From positions 1 to 64,000 of the forward strand of contig NZ_LJIC01000061.1 of NCBI RefSeq assembly GCF_001295845.1: a DNA stretch of 64,000 nt, read 5' to 3'. Every line of letters starts with the position of its first letter. The stretch's first letter is position 1. Shown in pieces: positions 14,242 to 23,392 of this stretch. Source of the stretch: Rhodopseudomonas sp. AAP120. Lineage in GTDB: Bacteria; Pseudomonadota; Alphaproteobacteria; Rhizobiales; Xanthobacteraceae. The translations under genes were made by a program, and so were the position numbers. The notes beneath the pieces are model-generated. The model did no database searches, was not told the origin of the DNA, and saw only the letters and a program-made list of their open reading frames with translations.

Positions 14242-14344
14242 ATTGCCGGGCAAGAGCGCGAAGCGCGTCTTCACGAACATGCCCCGGCAATCCATCTCGA
14301 AAAAGAGTCATTGATTGATGGACCCGCGGGTCGAGCCCGCGGGT
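14242..14344. repeat. Two intergenic palindromes between atpD and atpC
   Basis: The first has arms ATTGCCGGGCA (14242-14252) and TGCCCCGGCAAT (14280-14291) with an inner GCGC-GAA-GCGC hairpin. The second is ACCCGCGGG (14322-14330) and CCCGCGGGT (14336-14344). Together they fill most of the gap before atpC. Confidence 0.7.
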
Positions 14345-14366
14345 GACAGCCGAGAGAGTAGCGAGC

Positions 14367-14774
14367 ATGGCCACCTTCCACTTCGATCTGGTTTCGCCCG
14401 AACAAGTCGCCTTCTCCGGCGAGGTCGATCAGGTCGACATCCCGGGCGCCGAGGGTGATTTCGGCGTGCTCGCCGGCCACGCGCCGGTGGTGGCTGCGAT
14501 CCGGCCCGGCATTCTGACGGTCACGGCCGGCGGCAGCCAGCGGAAGATCGTGGTGCTCGGCGGCATCGCCGAAGTCTCCGAGAAGGGCCTGACGGTTCTG
14601 GCCGACGTCGCCACCGCCGCCACCGACATCGACCTGCAGAGCTTCGCCGAAACCATCACCACCATGGAGCAGCAGCTCCCCGGCAAGGTCGGCGACGAAC
14701 TCGACAGCGCGATCGCGCGGCTGGATCACTACAAGAGCATCCAGCACCAGCTCAACACCACCGCGATGCACTAA
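14367..14774 (+). CDS. atpC: ATP synthase subunit epsilon (F1)
   Basis: 135 residues. It has the epsilon beta-sandwich ([20 protein letters not shown], then [14 protein letters not shown]) followed by the C-terminal helical region. Epsilon binds gamma and can inhibit ATP hydrolysis. The ATG at 14367 follows GAGAGTAGCGAGC. It is the last gene of the F1 operon; a long intergenic repeat lies downstream. Confidence 0.96.
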   Translation: MATFHFDLVSPEQVAFSGEVDQVDIPGAEGDFGVLAGHAPVVAAIRPGILTVTAGGSQRKIVVLGGIAEVSEKGLTVLADVATAATDIDLQSFAETITTMEQQLPGKVGDELDSAIARLDHYKSIQHQLNTTAMH

Positions 14775-14850
14775 GCACTTCGCGCTGAGGTTCTCGCGGC
14801 GCGTCGTCATTTGCCGAGCTAACTCACTCCCCGCGTCGCCCCCACCCCAA

Positions 14851-14988
14851 CCCTCCCCCGCAAGCGGGAGAGGGAGCGCGTCGTGCTCGGGGTGAGGCAG
14901 TGGCCTGTCGCGAAATTGTAGTACTTCTCGTTGAAACACCGCGCTTCCTCGCCGGCAGCGCGCCCCCTCTCCCGCTTGCGGGAGAGGG
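14851..14988. repeat. Pair of related palindromic repeats in opposite orientation
   Basis: The core at 14965-14988 is a perfect 24-base palindrome (CCCTCTCCCGC and its complement around TT/GC). The copy at 14851-14874 differs by one base. Flanks such as CACCCCA / TGGGGTG are shared in inverted orientation, so the two copies bracket about 90 bases. They lie between convergent atpC and rppH. Confidence 0.75.
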
Positions 14989-15026
14989 CTGGGGTGAGGG
15001 TGCGCCGACCGCTGCGCCAGCGTCAG

Positions 15027-15542
15027 CTAACCAGATACGAACCGCGCAAAGCTCCGCGCGACCTCGCGATACACTTCGCGCCGGAACGGCACCACGAGGT
15101 CGGCGACGCGGTCGAGTCGCTCCCAGCGCCAGGCGTCGAACTCCGGCGGCATGCCGTTGCGCACGCCGAGCGGATCGATGTCGCTGTCCTGGCCGGTGAA
15201 GCGCAGCGCGAACCACTTCTGGCGCTGGCCGCGAAACACCGCGAGGCGATGTGCCGGGCCGTCATAGGGTGGGAAGTCGTAGGTGACCCAATCGGTCGCG
15301 CCGAGGATTTCGGCGTCCGTGACGCCGGTTTCCTCCCACAGCTCGCGCATCACCGCGACCTCGGGCGCCTCGTCGGCATCGATCCCGCCCTGCGGCATCT
15401 GCCATTCGAGCCCGGGCAGGATGATCTCCGGTCCATCGTCGCGGAAGCGGCGGCCGATCAGGACGCGGCCGTCCGCGTTGAACAGCGCGATTCCGACATT
15501 GCGCCGGTAGGGCAGCGCGGCCATGTCGCGAGGCTGGGTCAC
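15027..15542 (-). CDS. rppH: RNA pyrophosphohydrolase-type Nudix protein, copy 1
   Basis: 171 residues with the Nudix box [20 protein letters not shown] (about 52-71) preceded by the RppH-type WQMPQGG, and the later [14 protein letters not shown] segment typical of RppH/NudH. RppH removes 5' pyrophosphate from RNA and triggers decay. The start could be the GTG at 15542, which overlaps the upstream stop (GTGA), or the ATG at 15524 ([12 protein letters not shown]). A second RppH-like gene lies 2.4 kb away; which one is the true RNA enzyme is not decidable here. Confidence 0.85.
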   Translation of the reverse strand: MTQPRDMAALPYRRNVGIALFNADGRVLIGRRFRDDGPEIILPGLEWQMPQGGIDADEAPEVAVMRELWEETGVTDAEILGATDWVTYDFPPYDGPAHRLAVFRGQRQKWFALRFTGQDSDIDPLGVRNGMPPEFDAWRWERLDRVADLVVPFRREVYREVARSFARFVSG

Positions 15543-16486
15543 GCAGCCAGCAGCGAGCGGAAGTAGCCGATGGTTTCCTTCAGTCCGTCGGCGAGCGCGA
15601 CCTTCGGCTCCCAGCCGAGCGCGCTGCGCGCCAGCGTGATATCGGGTTGGCGCTGCCTCGGATCATCCGCCGGCAGCGGCAGATAGATCAGCTTGGATTT
15701 CGAATCCGTCATCGCGATCACCATTTCGGCGAGTTCGCGCATGCTGAATTCGACCGGATTCCCGAGATTGACCGGGCCGATGAAATCGTCGCCGGTGTCC
15801 ATCAGCCGTGCGAAGCCGTCCAGCAAGTCGGTGACGTAGCAGAACGACCGCGTCTGGCTGCCGTCGCCATAGATGGTGATGTCGTTGCCGGACAGCGCCT
15901 GCACGATGAAGTTCGACACCACGCGACCGTCGCTCGGATGCATCCGCGGGCCATAGGTGTTGAAGATCCGCGCCACCTTGATCTTCACCTTGTGCTGGCG
16001 ATGATAATCGAAGAACAGCGTCTCGGCAGCGCGCTTGCCCTCGTCGTAGCAGGCCCGGATGCCGAGCGGGTTGACGTGGCCCCAATAGCTTTCCGGCTGC
16101 GGGTGCACCGTCGGATCGCCGTAGACCTCGCTGGTCGACGCCTGGAAGATCTTCGCGCGGGTCCGCTTGGCAAGCCCCAGCATGTTGATCGCGCCGTGCA
16201 CGCTTGTCTTCAGCGTCTGCACCGGATCGTGCTGGTAATGCACCGGCGACGCCGGGCAGGCGAGGTTGTAGATGTCGTCGACCTCGACATAGAGCGGAAA
16301 GGTGACGTCGTGGCGCATCACCTCGAAGCGCGGGGTATTGACCAGATGCTCGATATTGCGCCGCCAGCCGGTGAAGTAGTTGTCGACGCAGAGCACCTCG
16401 TGGCCTTCGGCCAGCAGCTTCTCGCACAGGTGTGAACCAATGAAGCCGGCGCCGCCGCTCACGAGAATTCGTCGAGACAATCGCAT
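15539..16486 (-). CDS. UDP-glucuronate decarboxylase (UDP-xylose synthase)
   Basis: 315 residues of an extended short-chain dehydrogenase. It has NAD-binding GGAGFIGSH (about 10-18), [11 protein letters not shown], the catalytic-region STSEVYGDP and the [11 protein letters not shown] motif that distinguishes UDP-xylose synthases from other sugar epimerases, then [10 protein letters not shown]. The product would be UDP-xylose made from UDP-glucuronate, feeding surface polysaccharide. It is divergent from a glycosyltransferase-like gene and overlaps rppH copy 1. Confidence 0.85.
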   Translation of the reverse strand: MRLSRRILVSGGAGFIGSHLCEKLLAEGHEVLCVDNYFTGWRRNIEHLVNTPRFEVMRHDVTFPLYVEVDDIYNLACPASPVHYQHDPVQTLKTSVHGAINMLGLAKRTRAKIFQASTSEVYGDPTVHPQPESYWGHVNPLGIRACYDEGKRAAETLFFDYHRQHKVKIKVARIFNTYGPRMHPSDGRVVSNFIVQALSGNDITIYGDGSQTRSFCYVTDLLDGFARLMDTGDDFIGPVNLGNPVEFSMRELAEMVIAMTDSKSKLIYLPLPADDPRQRQPDITLARSALGWEPKVALADGLKETIGYFRSLLAA

Positions 16487-16706
16487 CGCAGAGTCCTGGC
16501 CTAACGAGTCCTGGGCTTAGCCCGCCCCGAAGTCGCGACGGCCGTTTTCCGCCACATTGAATGGCAAGAAACCCCATGCTAGGCAAGCGCCGAAACCGGC
16601 CCCGAGGGCGCCCGCGGCGCGTCCCGGCCGCAGCTTCCCGGATCGCACCGACGCGAGTTCAGGCCCCGACATTCCAGGCCCGGCGGGCCTGCAGGCGATC
16701 TCACCC

Positions 16707-17795
16707 ATGAGCGATGATCGAGCGCGGGCCGAGCCCGTCGATATCTCCAAGGTCCGGATCCTCGAGATCGGCGGCGGCTATTTCAAGCTGCAATATCCCG
16801 AACGCACCACCTGCCTATGGACCTGGACCAAGCTCACCGACGATTTCGGCCCGCTCGATGGCTTCTCGACGCCGGACCGGATGTGGCGTGAGCTGCGCGC
16901 GGCTCGCGACGGCAAATACGACGTCGTGGTGGTCAACAGCCTGCGCTATTCACCCTGGCATCCGCGTTATTGGGCGCGCGGCATTTTCTACACGCCGACC
17001 AACCCGTGGGCGGGGCTGACGCGGCAGTTCGGGCCCAGCATGCTGCGCTGGCTCGACGTGCCGGTGCCGCTGGTCGCCGTCGAGATGGACGACCACTTCG
17101 CGATCGCGAAGAGCAGCGTGTTCCTGCTCGACAAGGCCAAGGCCTTCTTCAAGCGTGAGCTGCCGGCCGACAATTGGCAGGCGCTGGCCGGCACCGTGCA
17201 TCCGCATTTGCCGACGCTGCGCTACCGGCGCAACGAAAAATGGCAACGCCGGATCGGCAAGCTTCGCCCCATCTCACTGCCGCAATTCCGCTTCGATGAC
17301 CGCTGGCGCGACGCGCCATTTCCCGAGAAGACGCACGACCTGTTCTTCTCGGGCGGCATCGCCGGCAATTCGACCGTGCGGGCCGCGGGACTCGCCGAGC
17401 TGGAGCGCCTGAAGGCCGCCGGGGTGCGGATCGACCAGCCGACCGAGCGGCTGCCCTACGACGCTTTCATGGAGCGGATGTCGCATTCCTGGCTGGCGTG
17501 GTCCCCGGAGGGCATGGGCTGGGACTGCTACCGGCACTACGAGGCGCCGATTGTGCAGGCGGTGCCGGTGATGAACAATCCGACGATCATGCGCTATGCG
17601 CCGCTGCAGTCCGGCGTGCACGGCGTGTACTACGATATCGAGCCGGGCGGACTCGAGCGCGCCGTCACCGCCGCACTCGCCGACAAGGACAAGCTTCGCA
17701 CCATGGCGCTGGCCGCCCGCGACCACGTCCTCACCCACCACACCGTCAAGGCGCATTGCGACCACATCCTGCAGGTGGCGCTGGGCGGGGAGTGA
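16707..17795 (+). CDS. Glycosyltransferase-like protein (GT-B/exostosin-type)
   Basis: About 362 residues from the ATG at 16707. An N-terminal segment (VRILEIGGGYFKLQYP) is followed by a middle domain with DLFFSGGIAGNSTVR, and a C-terminal WSPEGMGWDCYRHYEAP...VPVMNNP stretch that resembles the sugar-nucleotide-binding part of exostosin/GT-B enzymes. It is divergent from the UDP-xylose synthase gene, so xylosyl transfer to a surface glycan is a reasonable guess but not shown. An upstream in-frame TTG at 16557 would add a low-complexity Pro/Arg-rich extension that I consider unlikely. Confidence 0.65.
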   Translation: MSDDRARAEPVDISKVRILEIGGGYFKLQYPERTTCLWTWTKLTDDFGPLDGFSTPDRMWRELRAARDGKYDVVVVNSLRYSPWHPRYWARGIFYTPTNPWAGLTRQFGPSMLRWLDVPVPLVAVEMDDHFAIAKSSVFLLDKAKAFFKRELPADNWQALAGTVHPHLPTLRYRRNEKWQRRIGKLRPISLPQFRFDDRWRDAPFPEKTHDLFFSGGIAGNSTVRAAGLAELERLKAAGVRIDQPTERLPYDAFMERMSHSWLAWSPEGMGWDCYRHYEAPIVQAVPVMNNPTIMRYAPLQSGVHGVYYDIEPGGLERAVTAALADKDKLRTMALAARDHVLTHHTVKAHCDHILQVALGGE

Positions 17796-17852
17796 GCGGC
17801 TCAGGCGTCCGGCTGGTGCGTACCGGATGTCAGAGACTGAGCACGACCTCTC

Positions 17853-17935
17853 CCGGTCATTGCGAGGAGCGGAGCGACGAAGCAATCCAGCGTAGTGCAC
17901 GGCGCTGGATTGCTTCGCTGCGCTCGCAATGACGG
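17853..17935. repeat. Dispersed palindromic repeat, copy 2
   Basis: Outer arms GGTCATTGCGAG and CTCGCAATGACGG and inner arms CGAAGCAATCCAG and CTGGATTGCTTCG match the element at 5991-6075. It sits between convergent genes. Confidence 0.85.
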
Positions 17936-17984
17936 TTGACAGGACGGCTATCGAACCGGGACAGCACTGATCCCGGCGTGGCGC

Positions 17985-18488
17985 TCAGACCGGCACGGCG
18001 AGCTGCGAGAATTCCTTCACCACGCGTTCGTAGACCGGGCGTTTGAACGGGACGATCAGATCCGGCAGGTTCTGCATCGGCTCCCAGCGCCAGCTGGTGA
18101 ACTCGGATTTGTGGCCGGGCGGAGCGATAATGTCGATCTCCGAGTCCGGACCGGTGAAGCGGATCGCGAACCATTTCTGGCGCTGCCCACGATAGCGGCC
18201 CTTCCAGGCGCGGCCCGCAACCGTGCGGGGAATGTCGTAGATCAGCCAGTCGGGCACTTCGCCGATCTTTTCGACCGAGCGCACGTTGGTTTCCTCGTAG
18301 AGTTCGCGCTTGGCGGCTTCCCAGGTATCTTCGCCGGGATCGACCCCGCCCTGCGGCATCTGCCAGACATGGGTTTCGTCGACATGTTCGATGCCACCGG
18401 CACGACGCCCGATGAAGACGAGACCCTCCCGGTTGATCAGCATCATGCCGACGCATGTTCGATAGGGCAGGTCCTCGTAGCGCGCCAT
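17985..18488 (-). CDS. rppH: RNA pyrophosphohydrolase-type Nudix protein, copy 2
   Basis: 167 residues with [20 protein letters not shown] and RELYEETNV forming the Nudix box (about 41-65), [16 protein letters not shown] at the start, and [20 protein letters not shown]. It is the more canonical RppH of the two copies: its N-terminus and the KWFAIRF segment match RppH of other alphaproteobacteria as I remember them. It probably converts 5'-triphosphate RNA to monophosphate. The stretch 18489-18623 upstream shows no gene. Confidence 0.88.
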   Translation of the reverse strand: MARYEDLPYRTCVGMMLINREGLVFIGRRAGGIEHVDETHVWQMPQGGVDPGEDTWEAAKRELYEETNVRSVEKIGEVPDWLIYDIPRTVAGRAWKGRYRGQRQKWFAIRFTGPDSEIDIIAPPGHKSEFTSWRWEPMQNLPDLIVPFKRPVYERVVKEFSQLAVPV

Positions 18489-18623
18489 TCGATCAATGCC
18501 TTATCCGTCCGCGACCGGCGGACTGTAAACGTTTCGCGGCAAGCCGCGGATGCCTCCGCTTCGGGAGAGCGCGTCAAACCATCATCGGAGACTATCGGTC
18601 ATGATTCCATCAGAACCGAGGCC

Positions 18624-19871
18624 CTAGGTTGATTTTGATTTCAGCATCGCCGTTGTCAATGGCACCAGCACGATGCCGCGACTCTCCAAGCTCTTGCTCC
18701 AGCTAACAATTCGTTCAATCGAGACGGGCAGTGCGGAAGCGATGCCGACGGCGTTGCCGCGCTCTTTGGCGAGCCCTTCGAGGCGCGCCAGAGCCTTGTC
18801 GATGTCGGCCGCGGTCGGCACCGTGTCGATGGTCAGATCGGCGCGCGCGAACGGCATCGCCAGCGATTTGGCAAGGCTCGGCGCGACGCTGCGCGGCGCC
18901 GAACCGTCGTCCAGATAGCCGAGCCCGCGCTTGGCGGCCTCGCGGATGATCGGCTGCATCGCCGGCTCGGTCGCGACGAAACGTGCGCCCATGAAGTTCG
19001 ACAGCCCGACATAGCCCTGGAACCGGCTGAGGTGCCAGTTCAGGCGGTCGAGATTTTGCTCCGGCGCCGCCGAGGACAGCAGCGTCTGCGGACCGGGATC
19101 GTTGTCCGGGTAGTCGAACGGCTCCATCGGAAGCTGCAGCAGCACCTCGTGCTGTTTGGAGCGGGCCTCCTCGACCAGTTTGCCGGGGTCGGAACCGTAT
19201 GGCGTGAACGCCAGCGCCACCTCACGCGGCAGCTTCATCACTGCGTCGTTGGTGCGCGCTGCGCCGATGCCCAGTCCGGTGACAACGATCGCGACGGTCG
19301 GCATTTTGTCGGCCTTGGCGCGATCCGCATCGGTCGCCATGGCGTAGGCCGAGAACGGCTTCAGGCCACCGGCCGCAATCGGGATCATGCCGTAGCGCGA
19401 TTGCTCCAGCAGGCGGGGATTGATGCCGCTGGCGCCGGCGGGCGACGATACGGGGGTGTCGCCCTTGTCGTCACCGCTCGAGACGACGACGTCCTGACGG
19501 GTGCCCTTGGAGCCGTCGATGATCGTGATGGTCTTCTGGCCGGGCCCGGCCGCTGCCTTGGCATCCGCTTGTTCGGTCTTCTTCGCAGCTTTGTCGGGCT
19601 GCGCCTTGTCGCCGTGCCCGGCGTCGGCCTGAGCCTTGTCGGCGGGCGCGGCGGCGTCCTTCGGATCGGCGGGCGGCTTGAGCGTGATCTGTGCGATCGG
19701 CTCGCCACCCAGCGGGTCGTTGTTGAACAGCGCGAAGCCGAGAAAGGCGAGCAGGAACAGCCCCAGTACGGTGGCGATCGCTTGGGTCGCGGTGAACGGC
19801 AGCCGGAAACGGCGCAGCCGCCCGCGCTTCTGACCCAGCGGTGTGCTCAGTTCGTCCGCCGACACAGCCAA
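18624..19871 (-). CDS. Divergent polysaccharide deacetylase family protein (YibQ-like)
   Basis: 415 residues. A basic N-terminus and membrane anchor (about 27-50, AIATVLGLFLLAFLGFALF) is followed by a long Ala/Lys/Asp-rich linker (about 65-130). The DUF610/YibQ-type domain then runs from VAIVVTGLGIGAARTNDAVM through ALAFTPYG, LQLPMEPFDYP and GYLDDGSAP. It is probably periplasmic and cell-wall related. It lies directly downstream of ctpA and the EnvC-like gene, an association common in Proteobacteria, where YibQ, EnvC and CtpA act in envelope remodelling. Activity is not established. Confidence 0.87.
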   Translation of the reverse strand: MAVSADELSTPLGQKRGRLRRFRLPFTATQAIATVLGLFLLAFLGFALFNNDPLGGEPIAQITLKPPADPKDAAAPADKAQADAGHGDKAQPDKAAKKTEQADAKAAAGPGQKTITIIDGSKGTRQDVVVSSGDDKGDTPVSSPAGASGINPRLLEQSRYGMIPIAAGGLKPFSAYAMATDADRAKADKMPTVAIVVTGLGIGAARTNDAVMKLPREVALAFTPYGSDPGKLVEEARSKQHEVLLQLPMEPFDYPDNDPGPQTLLSSAAPEQNLDRLNWHLSRFQGYVGLSNFMGARFVATEPAMQPIIREAAKRGLGYLDDGSAPRSVAPSLAKSLAMPFARADLTIDTVPTAADIDKALARLEGLAKERGNAVGIASALPVSIERIVSWSKSLESRGIVLVPLTTAMLKSKST

Positions 19872-19972
19872 CCGTCTCCCCGAATCACCCGTCGCGACGA
19901 TACCACGTCGCGCCGCGCCGGCGGCAGCCGAGGCTTTTCAACCCGTTGCAACCAAGCCGGTCATCCGCCAGC

Positions 19973-20000
19973 AAAAAGGGCGACCCGAAGGCCGCCCTTT
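19973..20000 (-). terminator. Intrinsic terminator of ctpA
   Basis: AAAGGGCG (19975-19982) pairs with CGCCCTTT (19993-20000). On the minus strand the stem is followed by TTTTTGC. It separates ctpA from the downstream deacetylase gene. Confidence 0.8.
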
Positions 20001-20032
20001 GCAGAGAAGAGAGAGATCGATCGAGGAGCCGA

Positions 20033-21406
20033 TCAGTTCGCCGCCTTGTTGCCGGCCGGCTTGTCGATCGCGGCCTTCTCGCCGGTCGCAGGCGCCGCCG
20101 GCGTCGTGACGCTGGCCTTGATGCCATGCAGCAGATCGTCGGCGGTCTTCAGCGCCTTGTCGTCCTTGGCGTCCGGCGGCACGTAGGACTGCGAGCCGGT
20201 CTTCTCGTCGCCGTCCGAGCCCTTCAGATGACCGCGCAGCGAGGCCTCGCCCTTGGTGTCGGTCCGCGCCTTCAGATCGTCCGGCACGTCCTGCAGCACC
20301 TCGATGTCCGGGGTGATACCCTTGGCCTGAATCGATTTGCCGGACGGCGTGTAGTAGCGCGCCGTGGTCAGGCGCAGCGCGCCGTTGCCCGAGCCGAGCG
20401 GGATGATGGTCTGCACCGAGCCCTTGCCGAACGAGCGGGTGCCGACCAGCGTCGCGCGCTTGTGGTCCTGCAGCGCACCGGCGACGATTTCCGAGGCCGA
20501 GGCCGAGCCGCCGTTGATCAGCACGATCAGCGGCTTGCCCTTGGTCAGATCGCCCGCATGGGCAGAGCGGCGCTGGGTCTCTTCGGCGTTGCGGCCGCGG
20601 GTCGAGACGATCTCGCCGCGATCCAGGAAGGTGTCGGAGACGGTGACGGCTTCCTCGAGCAGGCCGCCCGGGTTGTTGCGCAGATCGAGGATGAAGCCCT
20701 TCAGCTTGTCGGCGCCGATCTGGTTGGTGAGATTGGCGATCTCCTTCTTCAAGCCTTCGGTGGTCTGCTCGTTGAAGGTGGTGATGCGGATGTAGCCGAT
20801 GTCGTCGGCCTCGACGCGCGCGCGGACCGAGCGGACCCGGATGTTGTCGCGCACCAGCGTGACCTCGATCGGGTTGTCCTGGCCCTTGCGCATGATCTTG
20901 AGCTTGATCTTGGTATTGACCGGGCCGCGCATCTTCTCGACCGCCTGATTCAGGGTCAGGCCCTGCACCGCTTCGTCGTCGAGATTGGTGATGATGTCGT
21001 TGGCCATGATGCCGGCCTTCGAGGCCGGAGTATCGTCGATCGGCGACACCACCTTGATCAGGCCGTCTTCCATGGTGACTTCGATGCCGAGGCCGCCGAA
21101 CTCACCACGCGTCTGCACCTGCATGTCGCGGAAGCTCTTGGCGTCCATATAGCTCGAATGCGGATCGAGCCCGGTCAGCATGCCGCTGATGGCGGATTCG
21201 ATCAGCTTGCTGTCGTCCGGCTTCTCGACATAGTCGCTGCGCACGCGCTCGAACACGTCGCCGAACAGATTGAGCTGACGATACGTATCGGAAGTCGCGG
21301 CGCGCGCCGTCGAGCCCATCAGAATCGACCGCGGCTGGGTGACGAAAAGTGTCAGCGCAGCGCCGGTGACGGCGCTGAGGAGGATTACCGAAGTCTTGCG
21401 CATCAT
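20033..21406 (-). CDS. ctpA: Carboxy-terminal processing protease (S41)
   Basis: 457 residues. It has an N-terminal signal/anchor (about 3-20), an S41 N-terminal helical region with SAISGMLTGLDPHSSYM, a PDZ domain (about 85-165, GEFGGLGIEVTMEDG), and the catalytic core with FILDLRNNPGGLL, INGGSASASEIVAGAL (catalytic Ser) and RSFGKGSVQ (catalytic Lys). The disordered tail is rich in Lys, Asp and Ala. ATG at 21406 follows AAAGG with seven bases spacing; the EnvC-like stop overlaps it. It cleaves periplasmic substrates, in several bacteria peptidoglycan hydrolases. Confidence 0.93.
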   Translation of the reverse strand: MMRKTSVILLSAVTGAALTLFVTQPRSILMGSTARAATSDTYRQLNLFGDVFERVRSDYVEKPDDSKLIESAISGMLTGLDPHSSYMDAKSFRDMQVQTRGEFGGLGIEVTMEDGLIKVVSPIDDTPASKAGIMANDIITNLDDEAVQGLTLNQAVEKMRGPVNTKIKLKIMRKGQDNPIEVTLVRDNIRVRSVRARVEADDIGYIRITTFNEQTTEGLKKEIANLTNQIGADKLKGFILDLRNNPGGLLEEAVTVSDTFLDRGEIVSTRGRNAEETQRRSAHAGDLTKGKPLIVLINGGSASASEIVAGALQDHKRATLVGTRSFGKGSVQTIIPLGSGNGALRLTTARYYTPSGKSIQAKGITPDIEVLQDVPDDLKARTDTKGEASLRGHLKGSDGDEKTGSQSYVPPDAKDDKALKTADDLLHGIKASVTTPAAPATGEKAAIDKPAGNKAAN

Positions 21407-22743
21407 CCGCGAACCTTTTCGCCTTCGTTTGCGGCCCACCATGGGCCTGGATCAATGGGAGTGCCGTCCTTACGGAACTCGATATAGAGAATGGGCTGAG
21501 TGGCGCTGGCCGCCAGAATCGACGCGACCTGCGACGTCGACCCCATGGTCGCCACCGGCTCCCCCGTGAGCACGAACTGGCCGATGTTGACCGAAATGCG
21601 CTCCATCCCGGCGATCAGAACATGATATCCGCCACCGGCATTGAGGATCAAGAGTTGTCCATAGGAGCGAAACGGCCCCGCATAGACAACCCAGCCGTCA
21701 CACGGGGTTGTGACCTGAGCGCCTGGTCGGGTGGCCAGTGAGATCCCGCGCTCGACCCCGCCGACGCCGTCGGGGCGTCCGAAATCCCTGATCTTGGTGC
21801 CGTTGACCGGGAAGCCGAGCATGCCCTTGGCGGACGCAAAGGCGATCGCCGGGCTGAGCCGGTCGGGATCCTTCAGCGCCGCGAGGTTGGCCATCGGGGC
21901 GCCCTTCTGGCCGGCGGCCGCGGCCGCCTTGGCGGCGCTCTTGAGGTCCTGCTCCATCTTGGCGATCAGGCCGGTCAGGCTGTCGACCTGACGCGAGAGC
22001 GTCAGGGCGCGGGAGCGCTCGGTCTCGATGTCTTTCTCGACCGCGCTCTGCTTGCGCTGCCGCTCGTCGACCAGCGCGGCGAGGCGGGTCTGGTCGGTGG
22101 TCATGGCAGTGCGGTCGGCGGCGAGCTGATCGCGCTCGGCCGCGATAGTCTTGCGAACGGCAATCAGTTCGCCGAGGTCCGTCGCGAGGCGTTCGGCACG
22201 CTCGCGCAGATCCGGCACCACGGCGCCGAGCAGAATGGCGGTCCGCAGCGATTGTAGCGCGTCCTCGGGCCGGACCAGCAGCGCCGGCGGGGCGCGGCGT
22301 CCGGCGCGCTGCAAGGCTGCAAGCACCTCGCCGATCTCGCCGCGTCGCTGATCGAGCGAGGTGCGGATCTGAGCCTCGCGGGCGTCGAGCGGGACCAGCC
22401 GCGCTTCCGCGTCGCCGATCTTGGTCTCGACCGCGCGTACCTTGGCGGCGATGTCGATCAGTTGCTGGTTGAGCTTGGTGCGGTCCTCGCCGATCGCCGC
22501 CAGGTCGGCTTTGAGCTTGTCCTGCAGTTCGGCGGCGCGCTTCTGGGCTTCGCGGGCGGCTTCCAGTTCCTGCGCGCGTTGCTTGAGCAGATCGGCCGTC
22601 GCGGCTGCGGAAGCCGCCGCCGGCGTTGGGGAGGGCGCTGTCTGCGCCTGAGCGCGCGTTACCAGGGCACCGGAAATCAGACTTGCCGCCACCAATGCGA
22701 CCGAGGGCCAGAAGCTGCCGGAGGTGCTGTCCCTCGCAGACAT
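21403..22743 (-). CDS. EnvC-like murein hydrolase activator (degenerate M23)
   Basis: 446 residues from the ATG at 22743, which gives a clean signal peptide (SFWPSVALVAASLISGALV ... AQAQ). Two long coiled-coil stretches (about 45-135 and 175-260) precede a LytM/M23 fold near 300-435. The M23 zinc ligands are absent: the usual HxGxD reads ERGISL, and the YxHL-type His is missing (VLIAGM). That pattern fits EnvC-type activators of amidases and not an active peptidase. An upstream GTG at 22803 inside rlmH is possible. It is coupled to ctpA by a four-base overlap. Confidence 0.85.
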   Translation of the reverse strand: MSARDSTSGSFWPSVALVAASLISGALVTRAQAQTAPSPTPAAASAAATADLLKQRAQELEAAREAQKRAAELQDKLKADLAAIGEDRTKLNQQLIDIAAKVRAVETKIGDAEARLVPLDAREAQIRTSLDQRRGEIGEVLAALQRAGRRAPPALLVRPEDALQSLRTAILLGAVVPDLRERAERLATDLGELIAVRKTIAAERDQLAADRTAMTTDQTRLAALVDERQRKQSAVEKDIETERSRALTLSRQVDSLTGLIAKMEQDLKSAAKAAAAAGQKGAPMANLAALKDPDRLSPAIAFASAKGMLGFPVNGTKIRDFGRPDGVGGVERGISLATRPGAQVTTPCDGWVVYAGPFRSYGQLLILNAGGGYHVLIAGMERISVNIGQFVLTGEPVATMGSTSQVASILAASATQPILYIEFRKDGTPIDPGPWWAANEGEKVRG

Positions 22744-22795
22744 CGCGATCTGGTGTTGCCCGAAGTCGTGGTGCATCTGGTGGCTGCGGCGCTCG

Positions 22796-23278
22796 CTAGG
22801 CACGATGGTATGGATGTCCCGCCAAAATCGTCGCTGCCCGGTAGATCTGCTCCAGCAGCATCACACGGACCATCTGGTGCGGCCAAGTCGCGGCACCGAA
22901 CGACAGGCAGAGCTTTGCCTTGCGCCGCAATTCAGGCAAAAGTCCGTCCGCTCCCCCGATCACGAAAATAGTACCGGGCACCGAGGCATCCCGCCAACGG
23001 CCGAGTTGTGCCGCAAAGGCGGCGCTGCCCAGGCTCTGGCCCCGCTCGTCCAGCGTCACCAAGATGCTTCCCTCGGCCATCAGCGCCGTAATCGCCGAGG
23101 CTTCTTCGGCCATGCGGGCTGCGGCATCACGGGCGCGGCTTTCACCGAGTTCATGGATGTCGAGCCCGCGGAAACCGAGTTTGCGGCCGATGTCGTCGAA
23201 GCGGCTCTTGTAGCGGTCGGCGAGGTCGCGCTCAGGACCCTGCTTGAATTTGCCGACGGCAATCACGGTCAGGCGCAT
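22796..23278 (-). CDS. rlmH: 23S rRNA pseudouridine-1915 N3-methyltransferase RlmH
   Basis: 160 residues, the usual length. It begins MRLTVIAVGKFKQGPE and has the SPOUT features ILVTLDERGQSLGS, FVIGGADGL and SFGAATWPHQMVRVMLLEQIYRA near the C-terminus. It methylates pseudouridine 1915 in helix 69. It follows rsfS, another 50S-related gene, in the standard nadD-rsfS-rlmH order. Confidence 0.95.
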   Translation of the reverse strand: MRLTVIAVGKFKQGPERDLADRYKSRFDDIGRKLGFRGLDIHELGESRARDAAARMAEEASAITALMAEGSILVTLDERGQSLGSAAFAAQLGRWRDASVPGTIFVIGGADGLLPELRRKAKLCLSFGAATWPHQMVRVMLLEQIYRAATILAGHPYHRA

Positions 23279-23392
23279 AGGGTCAGACGCAAAGTGTCGC
23301 TCGATCCGGTGAAACCGTTTTATAGCGGCGCCAGGCGAAAAGCGCGACGCAGGACGCGCGCGCCATCGCGCGCGCGTTCGGGAGGGAAACTG

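Noticed and set aside
16557-16706. N-terminal extension of the glycosyltransferase-like protein
   Set aside because: It would start at TTG and is a low-complexity Pro/Arg/Ala stretch; the ATG at 16707 is preferred.
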